A stretch of 7,187 nucleotides of DNA from an uncultured Clostridium sp. (GTDB lineage: Bacteria; Bacillota; Clostridia; TANB77; CAG-508), in the NCBI GenBank assembly GCA_900555085.1, contig USJU01000066.1, forward strand, positions 1 to 7,187, read 5' to 3'. The position numbers and the translations under genes were made by a program. Of the stretch, positions 1 through 6,671 are shown in pieces. Each line of letters opens with the position of its first letter. Position 1 is the stretch's first letter. Under the pieces are notes generated by a model. That model had not been told where the DNA came from. It searched no databases and saw only the letters and a program-made list of their open reading frames with translations.

Positions 1-70
1 TCCTCAAGCCCTCCGCTGCTTATTGCTTATTGCTTTTCGCAATTGAGGCAGGGGACTTACCTGATTCGGT
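1..70. repeat. GC-richer repeat-like segment upstream of cysS
   Basis: This stretch is clearly richer in G and C than the genes around it and encodes nothing recognisable. It contains a 7-base unit TGCTTAT repeated about three times (17-37, the last copy imperfect), a 6-base inverted repeat CCTCAA (2-7) / TTGAGG (43-48), and inside that a small hairpin TTGC (30-33) / GCAA (39-42). The part from about 34 to 65 resembles, block by block (TTTCGC, GAGGC, GGGGAC), the reverse complement of the right arm of the inverted-repeat element at 5971-6110. I read it as the end of a dispersed intergenic repeat whose remainder lies left of the window. The similarity is gapped and short, so this is an inference. 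Confidence 0.35.
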
Positions 71-92
71 TAAAATGTTATGTATACAATAG

Positions 93-100
93 AGGAAGGA
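93..100 (+). promoter_or_regulatory. Ribosome binding site deciding the cysS start
   Basis: AGGAAGGA lies 11 bases before the ATG at 112. The reading frame is open back to a TTG at 43, but that codon has no binding site, lies in the repeat-like segment, and would add 23 residues unlike any CysRS start. The ATG at 101 touches the binding site and is out of frame. The start at 112 also puts the first zinc cysteine at residue 28, the same number as in E. coli CysRS. Confidence 0.75.
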
Positions 101-111
101 ATGAATCTGAA

Positions 112-1491
112 ATGGGAAAACTGGAGCTGAATAAAAAGAAGAAAAAAGATTTATTTAAACCAATAGATAGTAAAGAAGTAAAAATATATTCTTGTGGTCC
201 AACTGTATACAAAGATGCAACAATAGGAAATATGAGAACAAATATATTTCAAGACACCTTAAGAAGAACACTAGAATATAATGGTTATAAATTAAAACAT
301 GTTATGAACATAACAGATGTAGGACACTTAGTTTCAGATGCAGATGAAGGCGAAGATAAAATGATAAAATCTGCAAAAGAAGAAGGAAAAACACCATTAG
401 AAATTGCGGAGTATTATACAAAAAGATTTTTTAATGACTTAGATAGACTAAATATTCAAAGACCAGAAATAGTATGTAAAGCAACAGAACACATAGAAGA
501 CATGCTAAACTATGTAAAAAAATTAATAGAAAATGGTTATGCATATGAAACTTCAACAGCAATATACTTCGATGTATCTAAATTAGATGATTATGGAATT
601 CTATCTGGAATAAATTTAAGAGAACAAAAGCATGGTGCAAGAGTTGAAATAGATAAAGAAAAGAAAAATCCATACGATTTTGCATTATGGATAAAAGCAC
701 CAGAAAATCATTTAATGAAATGGGAAAGCCCTTGGGGATTAAGTTATCCAGGATGGCATATAGAATGTTCAGCAATGAGCCAAAAATACTTAGGAGAAGT
801 TTTTGACATACATACAGGAGGAATAGATTTAATTCCAACCCACCACGAAAACGAAATAGCACAAAGCAAAGGTTATTCAGGTAAAATACCTGCAAATTAT
901 TGGATGCACGGAGAATATTTACTTATGAATGGTGGAAAAATGTCAAAAAGCTTAGGAAATGTATATCTATTACAAGATTTAATAGATAAAGGTTATAATC
1001 CACTTGTATATAAAATGTTCTGTTATACAACAGTATATAGAAAAAAATTAAACTTCACTTGGGAAGCTATGGACTCTGCCAAAGTAGCATTAGAAAGATT
1101 AAAAGAAGCATATCAAAAACATCTAAAAGGAGAAGAAACAATAGAAGAAAAAGATATTGCGGAGTATGAAGAAAAATTCCATGCAGCAATAAATGATGAC
1201 TTAAATATGCCAGCTGCTATGAGCATAGTTTGGGAAGTTGCTAAAGAAAGTAGAAAGTCAAAAGAATTTGCAGAACTACTTGAAAAATTTGATACAGTAC
1301 TTGGTTTAGATATAAATAAAAGCGAAGAAAAAGAAAAATTACCAGAAGAAATAGAAAAACTAATATATGAAAGAAAAGAAGCAAGAAAAAATAAAAATTG
1401 GGCTAAATCAGATGAATTAAGAGACTTAATTCAAAGTAAAGGATACAGTGTAAAAGATACAAAAGAAGAAATGATAGTAGAAAAAATATAA
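112..1491 (+). CDS. cysS: Cysteinyl-tRNA synthetase
   Basis: This class I synthetase charges tRNA-Cys with cysteine in the cytoplasm, using ATP. The product is 459 residues, close to the usual 460-470. The CGPTVY motif supplies Cys28. Cys219 (in WHIECS), His244 and Glu248 (in HHENE) have the same spacing as the four E. coli zinc ligands (C209, H234, E238). KMSKS is at 276-280 and is followed by LGN. The TDVGHLVSDADEGEDKM stretch is typical of one CysRS sub-branch as I recall it. The C-terminus has the usual ARKNKNWAKSDELRD helix. Oddity: the HIGH motif reads TIGN (37-40), so its first histidine is threonine. pgi follows after 16 bases, suggesting co-transcription. The start is chosen on the ribosome binding site at 93-100. 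No T-box leader is visible in the 111 bases upstream, but the leader may extend left of the window. Identity is secure. Confidence 0.96.
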   Translation: MGKLELNKKKKKDLFKPIDSKEVKIYSCGPTVYKDATIGNMRTNIFQDTLRRTLEYNGYKLKHVMNITDVGHLVSDADEGEDKMIKSAKEEGKTPLEIAEYYTKRFFNDLDRLNIQRPEIVCKATEHIEDMLNYVKKLIENGYAYETSTAIYFDVSKLDDYGILSGINLREQKHGARVEIDKEKKNPYDFALWIKAPENHLMKWESPWGLSYPGWHIECSAMSQKYLGEVFDIHTGGIDLIPTHHENEIAQSKGYSGKIPANYWMHGEYLLMNGGKMSKSLGNVYLLQDLIDKGYNPLVYKMFCYTTVYRKKLNFTWEAMDSAKVALERLKEAYQKHLKGEETIEEKDIAEYEEKFHAAINDDLNMPAAMSIVWEVAKESRKSKEFAELLEKFDTVLGLDINKSEEKEKLPEEIEKLIYERKEARKNKNWAKSDELRDLIQSKGYSVKDTKEEMIVEKI

Positions 1492-1507
1492 AAAGGAGTA
1501 GATTGCT

Positions 1508-2821
1508 ATGGCCGATATAAAAGTAGATTTTAAATATGCAGGAGTAGAACAATCTGAAATACAAAAATATGAAAAAGATATAATAAAAATACATGAAGGA
1601 TTTCGCATAAAAGAAAAAATAGAAACAGAATTTTTAGGATGGTTATCATTACCAACAAATTATGATAGAGAAGAATTTGCAAGAATAAAAAAAGCAGCGA
1701 AAAAAATAAAAAAAGATTCAGATGTATTAGTAGTAATAGGAATAGGTGGCTCATATTTAGGAGCAAGAGCAGTTATAGAAGCTCTAACAAATTCATTTAC
1801 AAATTCAATTTCAGATGATGATGCAAAATTTCCTAAAATAATATTTGTAGGAAACAATATGAACCCAGATTATATAAACGATGTTATAGAATTTATAGAA
1901 GACAGAGACTTTTCAATTAATGTGATATCAAAATCTGGAACAACAACAGAGCCAGCCATAGCATTTAGAATATTTAGAGAATGCTTAGAAAACAGATATG
2001 GATTAGCAGAAGCAAGAAGCAGAATATATGTAACAACAGATAAACAAAAAGGAGCATTAAAACAACTTGCAGATGAAGAAGGGTACGAAAAATTTATAGT
2101 ACCAGATAATATAGGAGGAAGATATTCAGTACTTACAGCAGTAGGACTTCTTCCAATAGCAACAGCAGGAATTAATATAGATAAATTAATGTCAGGAGCA
2201 TTAGAAGCACAAGAAAAATATGCAGATAGCAATTTAAAATATAACGAATGCTATCAATATGCAGTAGCAAGAAATATCTTATATGAAAAAGAAAAAAACA
2301 TAGAAATATTAGTAGATTATGAACCAAAACTACATTATTTTATAGAATGGTGGAAGCAACTATTTGCAGAAAGCGAAGGAAAAGAAAATAAAGGAATATT
2401 CCCAACAGGAGCAGAATTTACAACAGATTTGCACTCAATTGGGCAATACATACAACAAGGAAGACGTAATTTATTTGAAACAGTATTAAATATAGAAAAA
2501 TGCAAAACAGACATACGAATAAAAGCAGATGAAGATAATTTAGATGGACTAAACTATTTAAAAGGAAAAACAATAGACTATGTAAATAAAACAGCAATGA
2601 AAGCAACCATAAAAGCACATGTAGATGATGATGTACCAAATATTCTAATAAATATAGAAAAATTAAATGAAGAAACAATAGGACATTTAATATATTTCTT
2701 TGAACTAGCATGTGCAGTTTCAGGAAATTTGCTAGGAGTAAATCCATTTAATCAACCAGGAGTAGAAAAATATAAAACAAATATGTTTGAAATGTTAGAA
2801 AAACCAGGTTACACAAAATAA
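1508..2821 (+). CDS. pgi: Glucose-6-phosphate isomerase
   Basis: The enzyme interconverts glucose-6-phosphate and fructose-6-phosphate in glycolysis and gluconeogenesis in the cytoplasm. The 437-residue product is the short Bacillota form. It has two SIS-type sugar-phosphate folds. IGIGGSYLGARA starts at 77, SKSGTTTEP is at 141-149 (phosphate binding), GGRYS is at 203-207 (first family signature), and FNQPGVEKYK ends at Lys423 (second signature). Glu288 (in AESEGK), His309 (in TTDLHS) and Lys423 are spaced 21 and 114 residues apart. As I recall, that matches the Glu290/His311/Lys425 active site of the Bacillus enzymes. AAAGGAG at 1492-1498 precedes the ATG by 9 bases. It follows cysS closely and is probably co-transcribed with it; a repeat-filled gap comes after it, so the transcript may end or be processed there. 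All key residues are present. Confidence 0.97.
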   Translation: MADIKVDFKYAGVEQSEIQKYEKDIIKIHEGFRIKEKIETEFLGWLSLPTNYDREEFARIKKAAKKIKKDSDVLVVIGIGGSYLGARAVIEALTNSFTNSISDDDAKFPKIIFVGNNMNPDYINDVIEFIEDRDFSINVISKSGTTTEPAIAFRIFRECLENRYGLAEARSRIYVTTDKQKGALKQLADEEGYEKFIVPDNIGGRYSVLTAVGLLPIATAGINIDKLMSGALEAQEKYADSNLKYNECYQYAVARNILYEKEKNIEILVDYEPKLHYFIEWWKQLFAESEGKENKGIFPTGAEFTTDLHSIGQYIQQGRRNLFETVLNIEKCKTDIRIKADEDNLDGLNYLKGKTIDYVNKTAMKATIKAHVDDDVPNILINIEKLNEETIGHLIYFFELACAVSGNLLGVNPFNQPGVEKYKTNMFEMLEKPGYTK

Positions 2822-2822
2822 A

Positions 2823-2863
2823 TGTCAAACGTTGTAGGGGTCGGCGTCCTTAGGGCGACCCGC
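2823..2863 (+). repeat. GC-rich hairpin repeat, type A, copy 1
   Basis: The unit opens with TGTCAAACG, then TGTAGGGG, then a hairpin with stem GGGTCG (2838-2843) / CGACCC (2856-2861) and inner bases GCGTCCTTAGGG. It begins right after the pgi stop codon in otherwise very AT-rich DNA. A second copy in the same orientation is at 6124-6161. The 5' half is nearly identical in both (this copy has one extra T before GTAGGGG) while the inner loop differs. The layout resembles repetitive extragenic palindromes. It could also weaken or end transcription from pgi, but no clean T-run follows the stem. Confidence 0.8.
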
Positions 2864-2887
2864 AATAAAAAATACAAAAATAAAATT

Positions 2888-2923
2888 ATCAAACGTGTAG
2901 GGGCGGACGCCTCTGTCCGCCCG
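2888..2923 (+). repeat. GC-rich hairpin repeat, type B, copy 1
   Basis: The unit starts ATCAAACG, continues TGTAGGGG and forms a perfect 8-base-pair hairpin: GGGCGGAC (2901-2908), loop GCCTCT, GTCCGCCC (2915-2922). It shares the CAAACG-TGTAGGGG lead with the type A unit 24 bases upstream but has a different stem. Its partner at 6184-6221 has the same stem and one loop change (GTCTCT). The A-then-B order and A-rich spacer recur at both loci. Confidence 0.85.
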
Positions 2924-2950
2924 AAAAACAAAAAAATTAGGTGAAAAAAG

Positions 2951-3835
2951 ATGATGTTAGATCTAGTAGAAATAACACCAAGGAAGTTGAATATAAAAAA
3001 AATAATAATAACTGTAATAATTATAATATTAATTATTGCAATGTGCGTCCTTGGCGTTATAGCATACAAAAAAACAAAAAAAGATAAATTAAATAATACA
3101 GAAAATATAATAGAATCTAAAATAATGCAAAAAGAAAAAGCATATACACATGTGATAGAATTTGAAGAGCCAAAAAAACAAACACAGGATATAAGAGAAC
3201 AAATTAGCAATATATATCATTCAGATACAAAAAGAGTATTCTTAACATTTGATGATGGACCTTCAAAAACTGTTACACCACTTATTTTAGATTTATTAAA
3301 GCAAGAAAATATAAAAGCTACATTCTTCTTGCTTGGAAGCAGAGCAGAATTAAATCCAGATATTGTAAAAAGAGAATATGATGAAGGACACTATATAGCA
3401 AACCATGGTTATAGCCATAATTACACAAATATATATCAAACACCTCAAAGTGTTGTAGACGAATTTAATGCAACAGAAGTAGCTATAAAAAATGCACTAG
3501 GAAACCAAGAATATAACTCTTATCTTTTTAGATTCCCAGGAGGAATGCCAGGAGGAAAACATGCTCAATTAAAAGCAGAAGCGGCTCAAATTTTGGAACA
3601 AAATGGAGTAGCACATTTAGACTGGAATGCACTTACTTCAGATGCGGCAGGAGCAAAAACAAGCGAAGAAATGTTACAAAATGCAATAAGCACAATAGGA
3701 GAAAAAAACAGTGTAGTAATTTTAATGCATGATGCAGGAGATAAAATACTAACCTACGAAATGTTACCAAATCTAATATCATATTTACGTGAAAAAGGTT
3801 ATGAATTTAAAAATATGTACGATTTAATAGAATAA
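2951..3835 (+). CDS. Membrane-anchored polysaccharide deacetylase (NodB/CE4 family)
   Basis: The 294-residue protein has a short positively charged N-terminus and one hydrophobic segment at about 18-39. A charged linker to about 93 and a NodB deacetylase domain to the end follow. This suggests an enzyme anchored in the membrane with its catalytic domain outside. The CE4 motifs appear in order: TFDDGPS (Asp101, Asp102), NHGYSH (His152 and His156, metal ligands with Asp102), RFPGG (Arg194), LDWN (Asp224, Trp225) and ILMHD (His260). Relatives remove acetyl groups from N-acetylglucosamine or N-acetylmuramic acid in peptidoglycan, often giving lysozyme resistance, but some act on other glycans and the substrate is not settled here. 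AGGTGA lies just before the ATGATG start, so the second ATG (2954) is also possible. truB follows after 9 bases. The gene is preceded by the hairpin repeat pair. Confidence 0.9.
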   Translation: MMLDLVEITPRKLNIKKIIITVIIIILIIAMCVLGVIAYKKTKKDKLNNTENIIESKIMQKEKAYTHVIEFEEPKKQTQDIREQISNIYHSDTKRVFLTFDDGPSKTVTPLILDLLKQENIKATFFLLGSRAELNPDIVKREYDEGHYIANHGYSHNYTNIYQTPQSVVDEFNATEVAIKNALGNQEYNSYLFRFPGGMPGGKHAQLKAEAAQILEQNGVAHLDWNALTSDAAGAKTSEEMLQNAISTIGEKNSVVILMHDAGDKILTYEMLPNLISYLREKGYEFKNMYDLIE

Positions 3836-3844
3836 GGAAATAAA

Positions 3845-4699
3845 ATGGATGGAATTATAATAATTAATAAAGAAAAAGAATATACATCACACGATGTTGT
3901 TGCAAAAGTAAAAAAAATATTAAACGAAAAAAAGGTTGGACACACAGGAACACTAGACCCAAATGCAACTGGCGTATTGCCTATACTACTAGGAAAAGGA
4001 ACAAAACTTTCTAAATATTTAATAAATCATAACAAAATATATGAAGCAACCTTAAAACTAGGAGAAAAAACAGATACAGCAGATATAGAAGGCAAAATAA
4101 TAGAAGAAAAAGATGTAAAAAAAGAAAATTTATCTAAGGAAAATATAGCAATAACTTTACAGGAATTTATTGGAAAAAGCAAGCAAGTACCACCAATGTA
4201 TTCAGCAATAAAAGTAAATGGCAAAAAATTATACGAATATGCACGAAAAGGACAAACAATAGAAATTAAGCCACGAGAGATAGAAATTTATAGTATAGAA
4301 TTACTAAATATAAATAATAATGAAATTACATTCAGAGTTCATTGTTCAAAAGGAACATATATTAGAACTTTATGTGAAAATATTGCAGAAAAACTTGAAA
4401 CAGTTGGCTATATGAAAGACCTAAAAAGAATAGAAGTTGGAGAATTTAATATAAAAAATTCTATAACATTAAAAGAACTAGAAATCAAAAAAGAAAAAGC
4501 AGTAATATCAATAGAAGATTTTTTAAAAGACAAAAACACAATTACACTTAACATTAAAAAATTAAACTTATTTTTAAATGGAGTAAATTTAAAAGTTGAA
4601 CAGGTAGATGGAGTATACAGAATTTATAATGAAAAAAGTGAATTTATAGGCACAGGAACAATAAAAAATAATATATTGAAAAGAGATATAATTGTTTGA
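3845..4699 (+). CDS. truB: tRNA pseudouridine-55 synthase TruB
   Basis: TruB converts uridine 55 in the T-loop of tRNAs to pseudouridine. The 284-residue product has the family layout. The catalytic loop GHTGTLDPNATGVLP carries the nucleophile Asp38. KIYEA (Tyr66) stacks on the target base. VPPMYSAIKVNGKKLYEYAR starts at 115, and CSKGTYIRTL (Arg174) follows. A short C-terminal part is in the place of the PUA-like domain. AAGGA at 3834-3838 overlaps the end of the preceding deacetylase gene and is 6 bases from the ATG, so the two are probably transcribed together. The gene ends with TGA at 4697-4699, which lies inside the -35 box of the tyrS promoter. Ending with TGA where the family ends supports the standard genetic code. 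Confidence 0.95.
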   Translation: MDGIIIINKEKEYTSHDVVAKVKKILNEKKVGHTGTLDPNATGVLPILLGKGTKLSKYLINHNKIYEATLKLGEKTDTADIEGKIIEEKDVKKENLSKENIAITLQEFIGKSKQVPPMYSAIKVNGKKLYEYARKGQTIEIKPREIEIYSIELLNINNNEITFRVHCSKGTYIRTLCENIAEKLETVGYMKDLKRIEVGEFNIKNSITLKELEIKKEKAVISIEDFLKDKNTITLNIKKLNLFLNGVNLKVEQVDGVYRIYNEKSEFIGTGTIKNNILKRDIIV

Positions 4700-4729
4700 C
4701 AAATATAAGGTTAAATATTAAAATATAAT
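4696..4729 (+). promoter_or_regulatory. Sigma-70/SigA-type promoter for tyrS
   Basis: A perfect -35 box TTGACA (4696-4701) is followed after exactly 17 bases by TAAAAT (4719-4724), one mismatch from the consensus -10. TATAAT is also present at 4724-4729 but would need a 22-base spacer, so the first is preferred. Transcription should start near 4731, leaving about 25 bases of leader before tyrS, holding only the ribosome binding site. The -35 box overlaps the truB stop codon. Confidence 0.7.
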
Positions 4730-4740
4730 TCGAAAAATAG

Positions 4741-4746
4741 AAAGGA
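4741..4746 (+). promoter_or_regulatory. Ribosome binding site deciding the tyrS start
   Basis: AAAGGA lies 10 bases before the ATG at 4757. The in-frame TTG at 4748 is only one base from this site and cannot be used with it, so the start is placed at 4757. Confidence 0.75.
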
Positions 4747-4756
4747 TTTGAAATTA

Positions 4757-5968
4757 ATGGATATAAACGAAAAAATAAAAATAACTTTAAAAGGTGTAGC
4801 AGACCATACAGAAACATCAGAAATAATAAAAAAATTTGAGGCAGCAGAAAAAGAAAATAGACCTTTAAGAATAAAATTAGGACTTGACCCTTCAGCTCCA
4901 GATATACATTTAGGACATGCTGTTGTTTTAAGAAAAATAAAACAACTACAAGACTTAGGTGCAGAAGCAATAATAATAATTGGAGATTTTACTGGAATGA
5001 TAGGAGATCCAACAGGAAAATCAAAAACAAGAAAACAACTTACAAAAGAGCAAGTTGAAGAAAATGCACAAACATATAAAGAACAAATATTAAAAATATT
5101 AGACAAAGACAAAACAGTAGTAAAATTTAATAGTGAATGGCTTGGAAAAATGGACTTTAGAGACGTAATAAACTTATCTTCAAAATGCACAGTAGCAAGA
5201 ATGTTAGAAAGAGATGATTTCAAAAAAAGATATGAAACAGGAAAACCAATATCTGTTCACGAATTTTTCTATCCATTAATGCAAGCATACGATTCTGTTG
5301 CAATAAAAGCAGATATAGAACTTGGAGGAACAGACCAAACATTTAACGTTCTTATGGGAAGAAACATACAAAAAGACTTTGAACAAGAACCACAATTAAC
5401 ATTATTTATGCCATTACTAGAAGGTTTAGATGGTGTAGAAAAAATGAGCAAAAGCCTTGGAAACTACATAGGAATTAATGAAGATGCAAACACAATGTAT
5501 GAAAAATGTATGAAAATACCAGATGAACTAATAATAAAATACTATAATTTATGTACAGATGAACATCCAGACGATGTTGAAAAAGTAGAAGAAAGACTAA
5601 AAAACGGAGAAAATCCAAGAAATATAAAAATGGAATTAGCCGAAATAATAACAAAACTATATCATACAGAAGAAGAAACAAAAAATGCAATAGAACACTT
5701 TAAATCTGTATATCAAAAACAACAAGCACCAGAAGACATAGAAGAAATAGAAGTAGAAAAAACAGAAAATTTAGGAGCAAGCTTATTAAACGCAATACTT
5801 GCAACAAACAAATATGCATCAAAAGGTGAAATAAGAAGACTATTTATGCAAGGAGCAGTAAAAATAAACAACGAAAAAGTAACAGACATAAACAGTATAA
5901 CAGAACTAGAAAACGGAGCAATTTTACAAATAGGAAAAGGTGTATTCTTAAAAATTTCTATTATTTAA
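4757..5968 (+). CDS. tyrS: Tyrosyl-tRNA synthetase
   Basis: This class I synthetase attaches tyrosine to tRNA-Tyr in the cytoplasm, normally as a homodimer. The 403-residue product has LGLDPSAPDIHLGH (HIGH motif at 51-54) and GDFTGMIGDPTGKS at 76-89. YPLMQAYDS starts at 172 and GGTDQ is at 190-194 (tyrosine pocket). KMSKS is at 229-233, and an S4 RNA-binding domain occupies about 337-403. Canonical KMSKS plus this length fit the TyrZ-like branch of bacterial TyrRS rather than the KFGKS-type TyrS of E. coli and Bacillus. The branch assignment is from memory. It has its own promoter at the end of truB and a leader of about 25 bases, too short for the T-box riboswitch common in front of Bacillota tyrosyl-tRNA synthetase genes. 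A long inverted repeat begins two bases after its stop codon and may end the transcript. Confidence 0.95.
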   Translation: MDINEKIKITLKGVADHTETSEIIKKFEAAEKENRPLRIKLGLDPSAPDIHLGHAVVLRKIKQLQDLGAEAIIIIGDFTGMIGDPTGKSKTRKQLTKEQVEENAQTYKEQILKILDKDKTVVKFNSEWLGKMDFRDVINLSSKCTVARMLERDDFKKRYETGKPISVHEFFYPLMQAYDSVAIKADIELGGTDQTFNVLMGRNIQKDFEQEPQLTLFMPLLEGLDGVEKMSKSLGNYIGINEDANTMYEKCMKIPDELIIKYYNLCTDEHPDDVEKVEERLKNGENPRNIKMELAEIITKLYHTEEETKNAIEHFKSVYQKQQAPEDIEEIEVEKTENLGASLLNAILATNKYASKGEIRRLFMQGAVKINNEKVTDINSITELENGAILQIGKGVFLKISII

Positions 5969-5970
5969 TT

Positions 5971-6110
5971 AGACAAAATAATCAATTAATCTAAAATTTC
6001 ATCGAGGCTCCCCATTCACGCCCTTCTAACAAAATTCAAAAGAATTTTGAAGAATGTCGGAAAGGTCCCCACTTGCCTCGCGAAATTTGATCTTAATTAT
6101 TATTTTGTCT
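5971..6110. mobile_element. 140-base inverted-repeat element (MITE-like) after tyrS
   Basis: The two ends are long imperfect inverted repeats. The left arm 5971-6008 and the reverse complement of the right arm 6075-6110 share AGACAAAATAAT, AATTAA, AAATTTC and CGAGGC in order, about 31 matches over 38 positions. At the centre is a perfect hairpin, CAAAATTC (6030-6037) / GAATTTTG (6042-6049), with an AAAA loop. CTTC and GAAG extend it across a bulge. The interior is GC-richer than the arms and contains TCCCCA twice in the same direction. No protein is encoded. Size and ends suit a non-autonomous miniature element, but I find no convincing target-site duplication. A structured RNA or transcript-end element is the alternative. 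Part of its right arm resembles positions 34-65. Confidence 0.55.
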
Positions 6111-6123
6111 TTGAATAAAAAAA

Positions 6124-6161
6124 TGTCAAACGTGTAGGGGTCGGCGTCCTCGACGACCCGC
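6124..6161 (+). repeat. GC-rich hairpin repeat, type A, copy 2
   Basis: TGTCAAACG and TGTAGGGG lead into a hairpin whose outer stem is GGGTCG (6138-6143) / CGACCC (6154-6159). An inner CG/CG pair and a TCCT loop complete it. Apart from one base in the lead, its 5' half equals that of the copy at 2823-2863; the inner 3' part differs (CTCGA instead of CTTAGGG). It starts 14 bases after the inverted-repeat element. Confidence 0.8.
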
Positions 6162-6183
6162 AAAAAAATATAAAAATAATAAT

Positions 6184-6221
6184 TGTCAAACGTGTAGGGG
6201 CGGACGTCTCTGTCCGCCCGC
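6184..6221 (+). repeat. GC-rich hairpin repeat, type B, copy 2
   Basis: TGTCAAACG and TGTAGGGG precede a perfect 8-base-pair hairpin: GGGCGGAC (6198-6205), loop GTCTCT, GTCCGCCC (6212-6219). The stem is identical to copy 1 at 2888-2923, with one loop transition. It sits 22 A/T-rich bases after type A copy 2, much like the 24-base spacing at the other locus, and about 36 bases before the RCK gene start. Confidence 0.85.
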
Positions 6222-6257
6222 AAATATAAAATTAACAAATTCAAAGGATGATGAAAA

Positions 6258-6671
6258 ATGAAAAAACAATGTTTAGTAATAGGTCTTGGAACATATGGAA
6301 TGAATGTTGCAAAAAAACTAGAAGACTCAAACATAGAGGTACTAGCAATAGATAAAAATATGAAAATAGTAGAAAAAGCAGCAAAATTTGCAACAAAAGC
6401 AATATGCCTAGATGTAACATCCTTAGACGCATTTGAAAGTTTACCAATAAAAGACTTTGACGTTGCAGTTGTTGGAATAGGAGAAGATATTTCAGCAAGT
6501 ATAATAACATGTTTAGCATTAAAAGAAGCAGGTGTAAACTATATAATTGCAAAAGCAGGAGACCAAATACATAAAAGAATACTAAGCCAATTAGAAGTAA
6601 ACGAAGTAGTTTTACCAGAAGAATACCTAGGAAAATTAACAGCAAGAAGTATAATAGAAAACGAAGAATAA
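6258..6671 (+). CDS. TrkA/KtrA-like potassium regulator, RCK-N domain only (possibly truncated)
   Basis: The 137-residue protein is a Rossmann-type RCK-N (TrkA-N) domain. It has GLGTYG (Gly9, Gly11, Gly14) for nucleotide binding and Asp32 at the end of the second strand. A DVTS stretch at about 53-56 and a VVGIGED segment at about 72-78 also match the family. Such proteins gate K+ transporters (KtrB/TrkH) from the cytoplasmic face in response to bound ATP/ADP or NAD(H). As I recall, typical KtrA is about 220 residues, with an RCK-C domain after residue 140. Here the protein stops just after the LPEEYLGKLTARSII region, so that domain is absent. No membrane partner is in the window. AAAGGA (6243-6248) is 9 bases from the ATG. 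A perfect hairpin follows the stop at once, and a convergent gene occupies the space where RCK-C would be. It could be a working single-domain protein or a deletion remnant. Confidence 0.85.
   Translation: MKKQCLVIGLGTYGMNVAKKLEDSNIEVLAIDKNMKIVEKAAKFATKAICLDVTSLDAFESLPIKDFDVAVVGIGEDISASIITCLALKEAGVNYIIAKAGDQIHKRILSQLEVNEVVLPEEYLGKLTARSIIENEE

Noticed and set aside
71..90. Possible -10 boxes TAAAAT (71-76) and TACAAT (85-90) before cysS
   Set aside because: No acceptable -35 box lies at the right distance, and the second would start the transcript inside the ribosome binding site. The real promoter is probably left of the window.
43..111. N-terminal extension of cysS from the TTG at 43
   Set aside because: No ribosome binding site, lies in repeat-like DNA, and the extra 23 residues are not part of the CysRS family. 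The start at 112 fits motif spacing.
2823..2923. CRISPR array from the repeated CAAACGTGTAGGGG units
   Set aside because: Only two units per locus, with different palindromic cores and a short A-rich spacer; no cas genes. They are dispersed hairpin repeats.
2809..3210. Minus-strand open frame across the pgi-deacetylase gap
   Set aside because: It runs antisense through the repeat pair and the coding start of the deacetylase, and its product is low-complexity hydrophobic sequence typical of antisense AT-rich frames.
4724..4729. Perfect TATAAT as the -10 box for tyrS
   Set aside because: The spacer to TTGACA would be 22 bases. TAAAAT at 4719-4724 gives the ideal 17.
6026..6334. Minus-strand open frame across the inverted-repeat element and hairpin repeats
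   Set aside because: Its codons come from palindromic repeats and the antisense of the RCK gene; no start signal and no protein-like composition.
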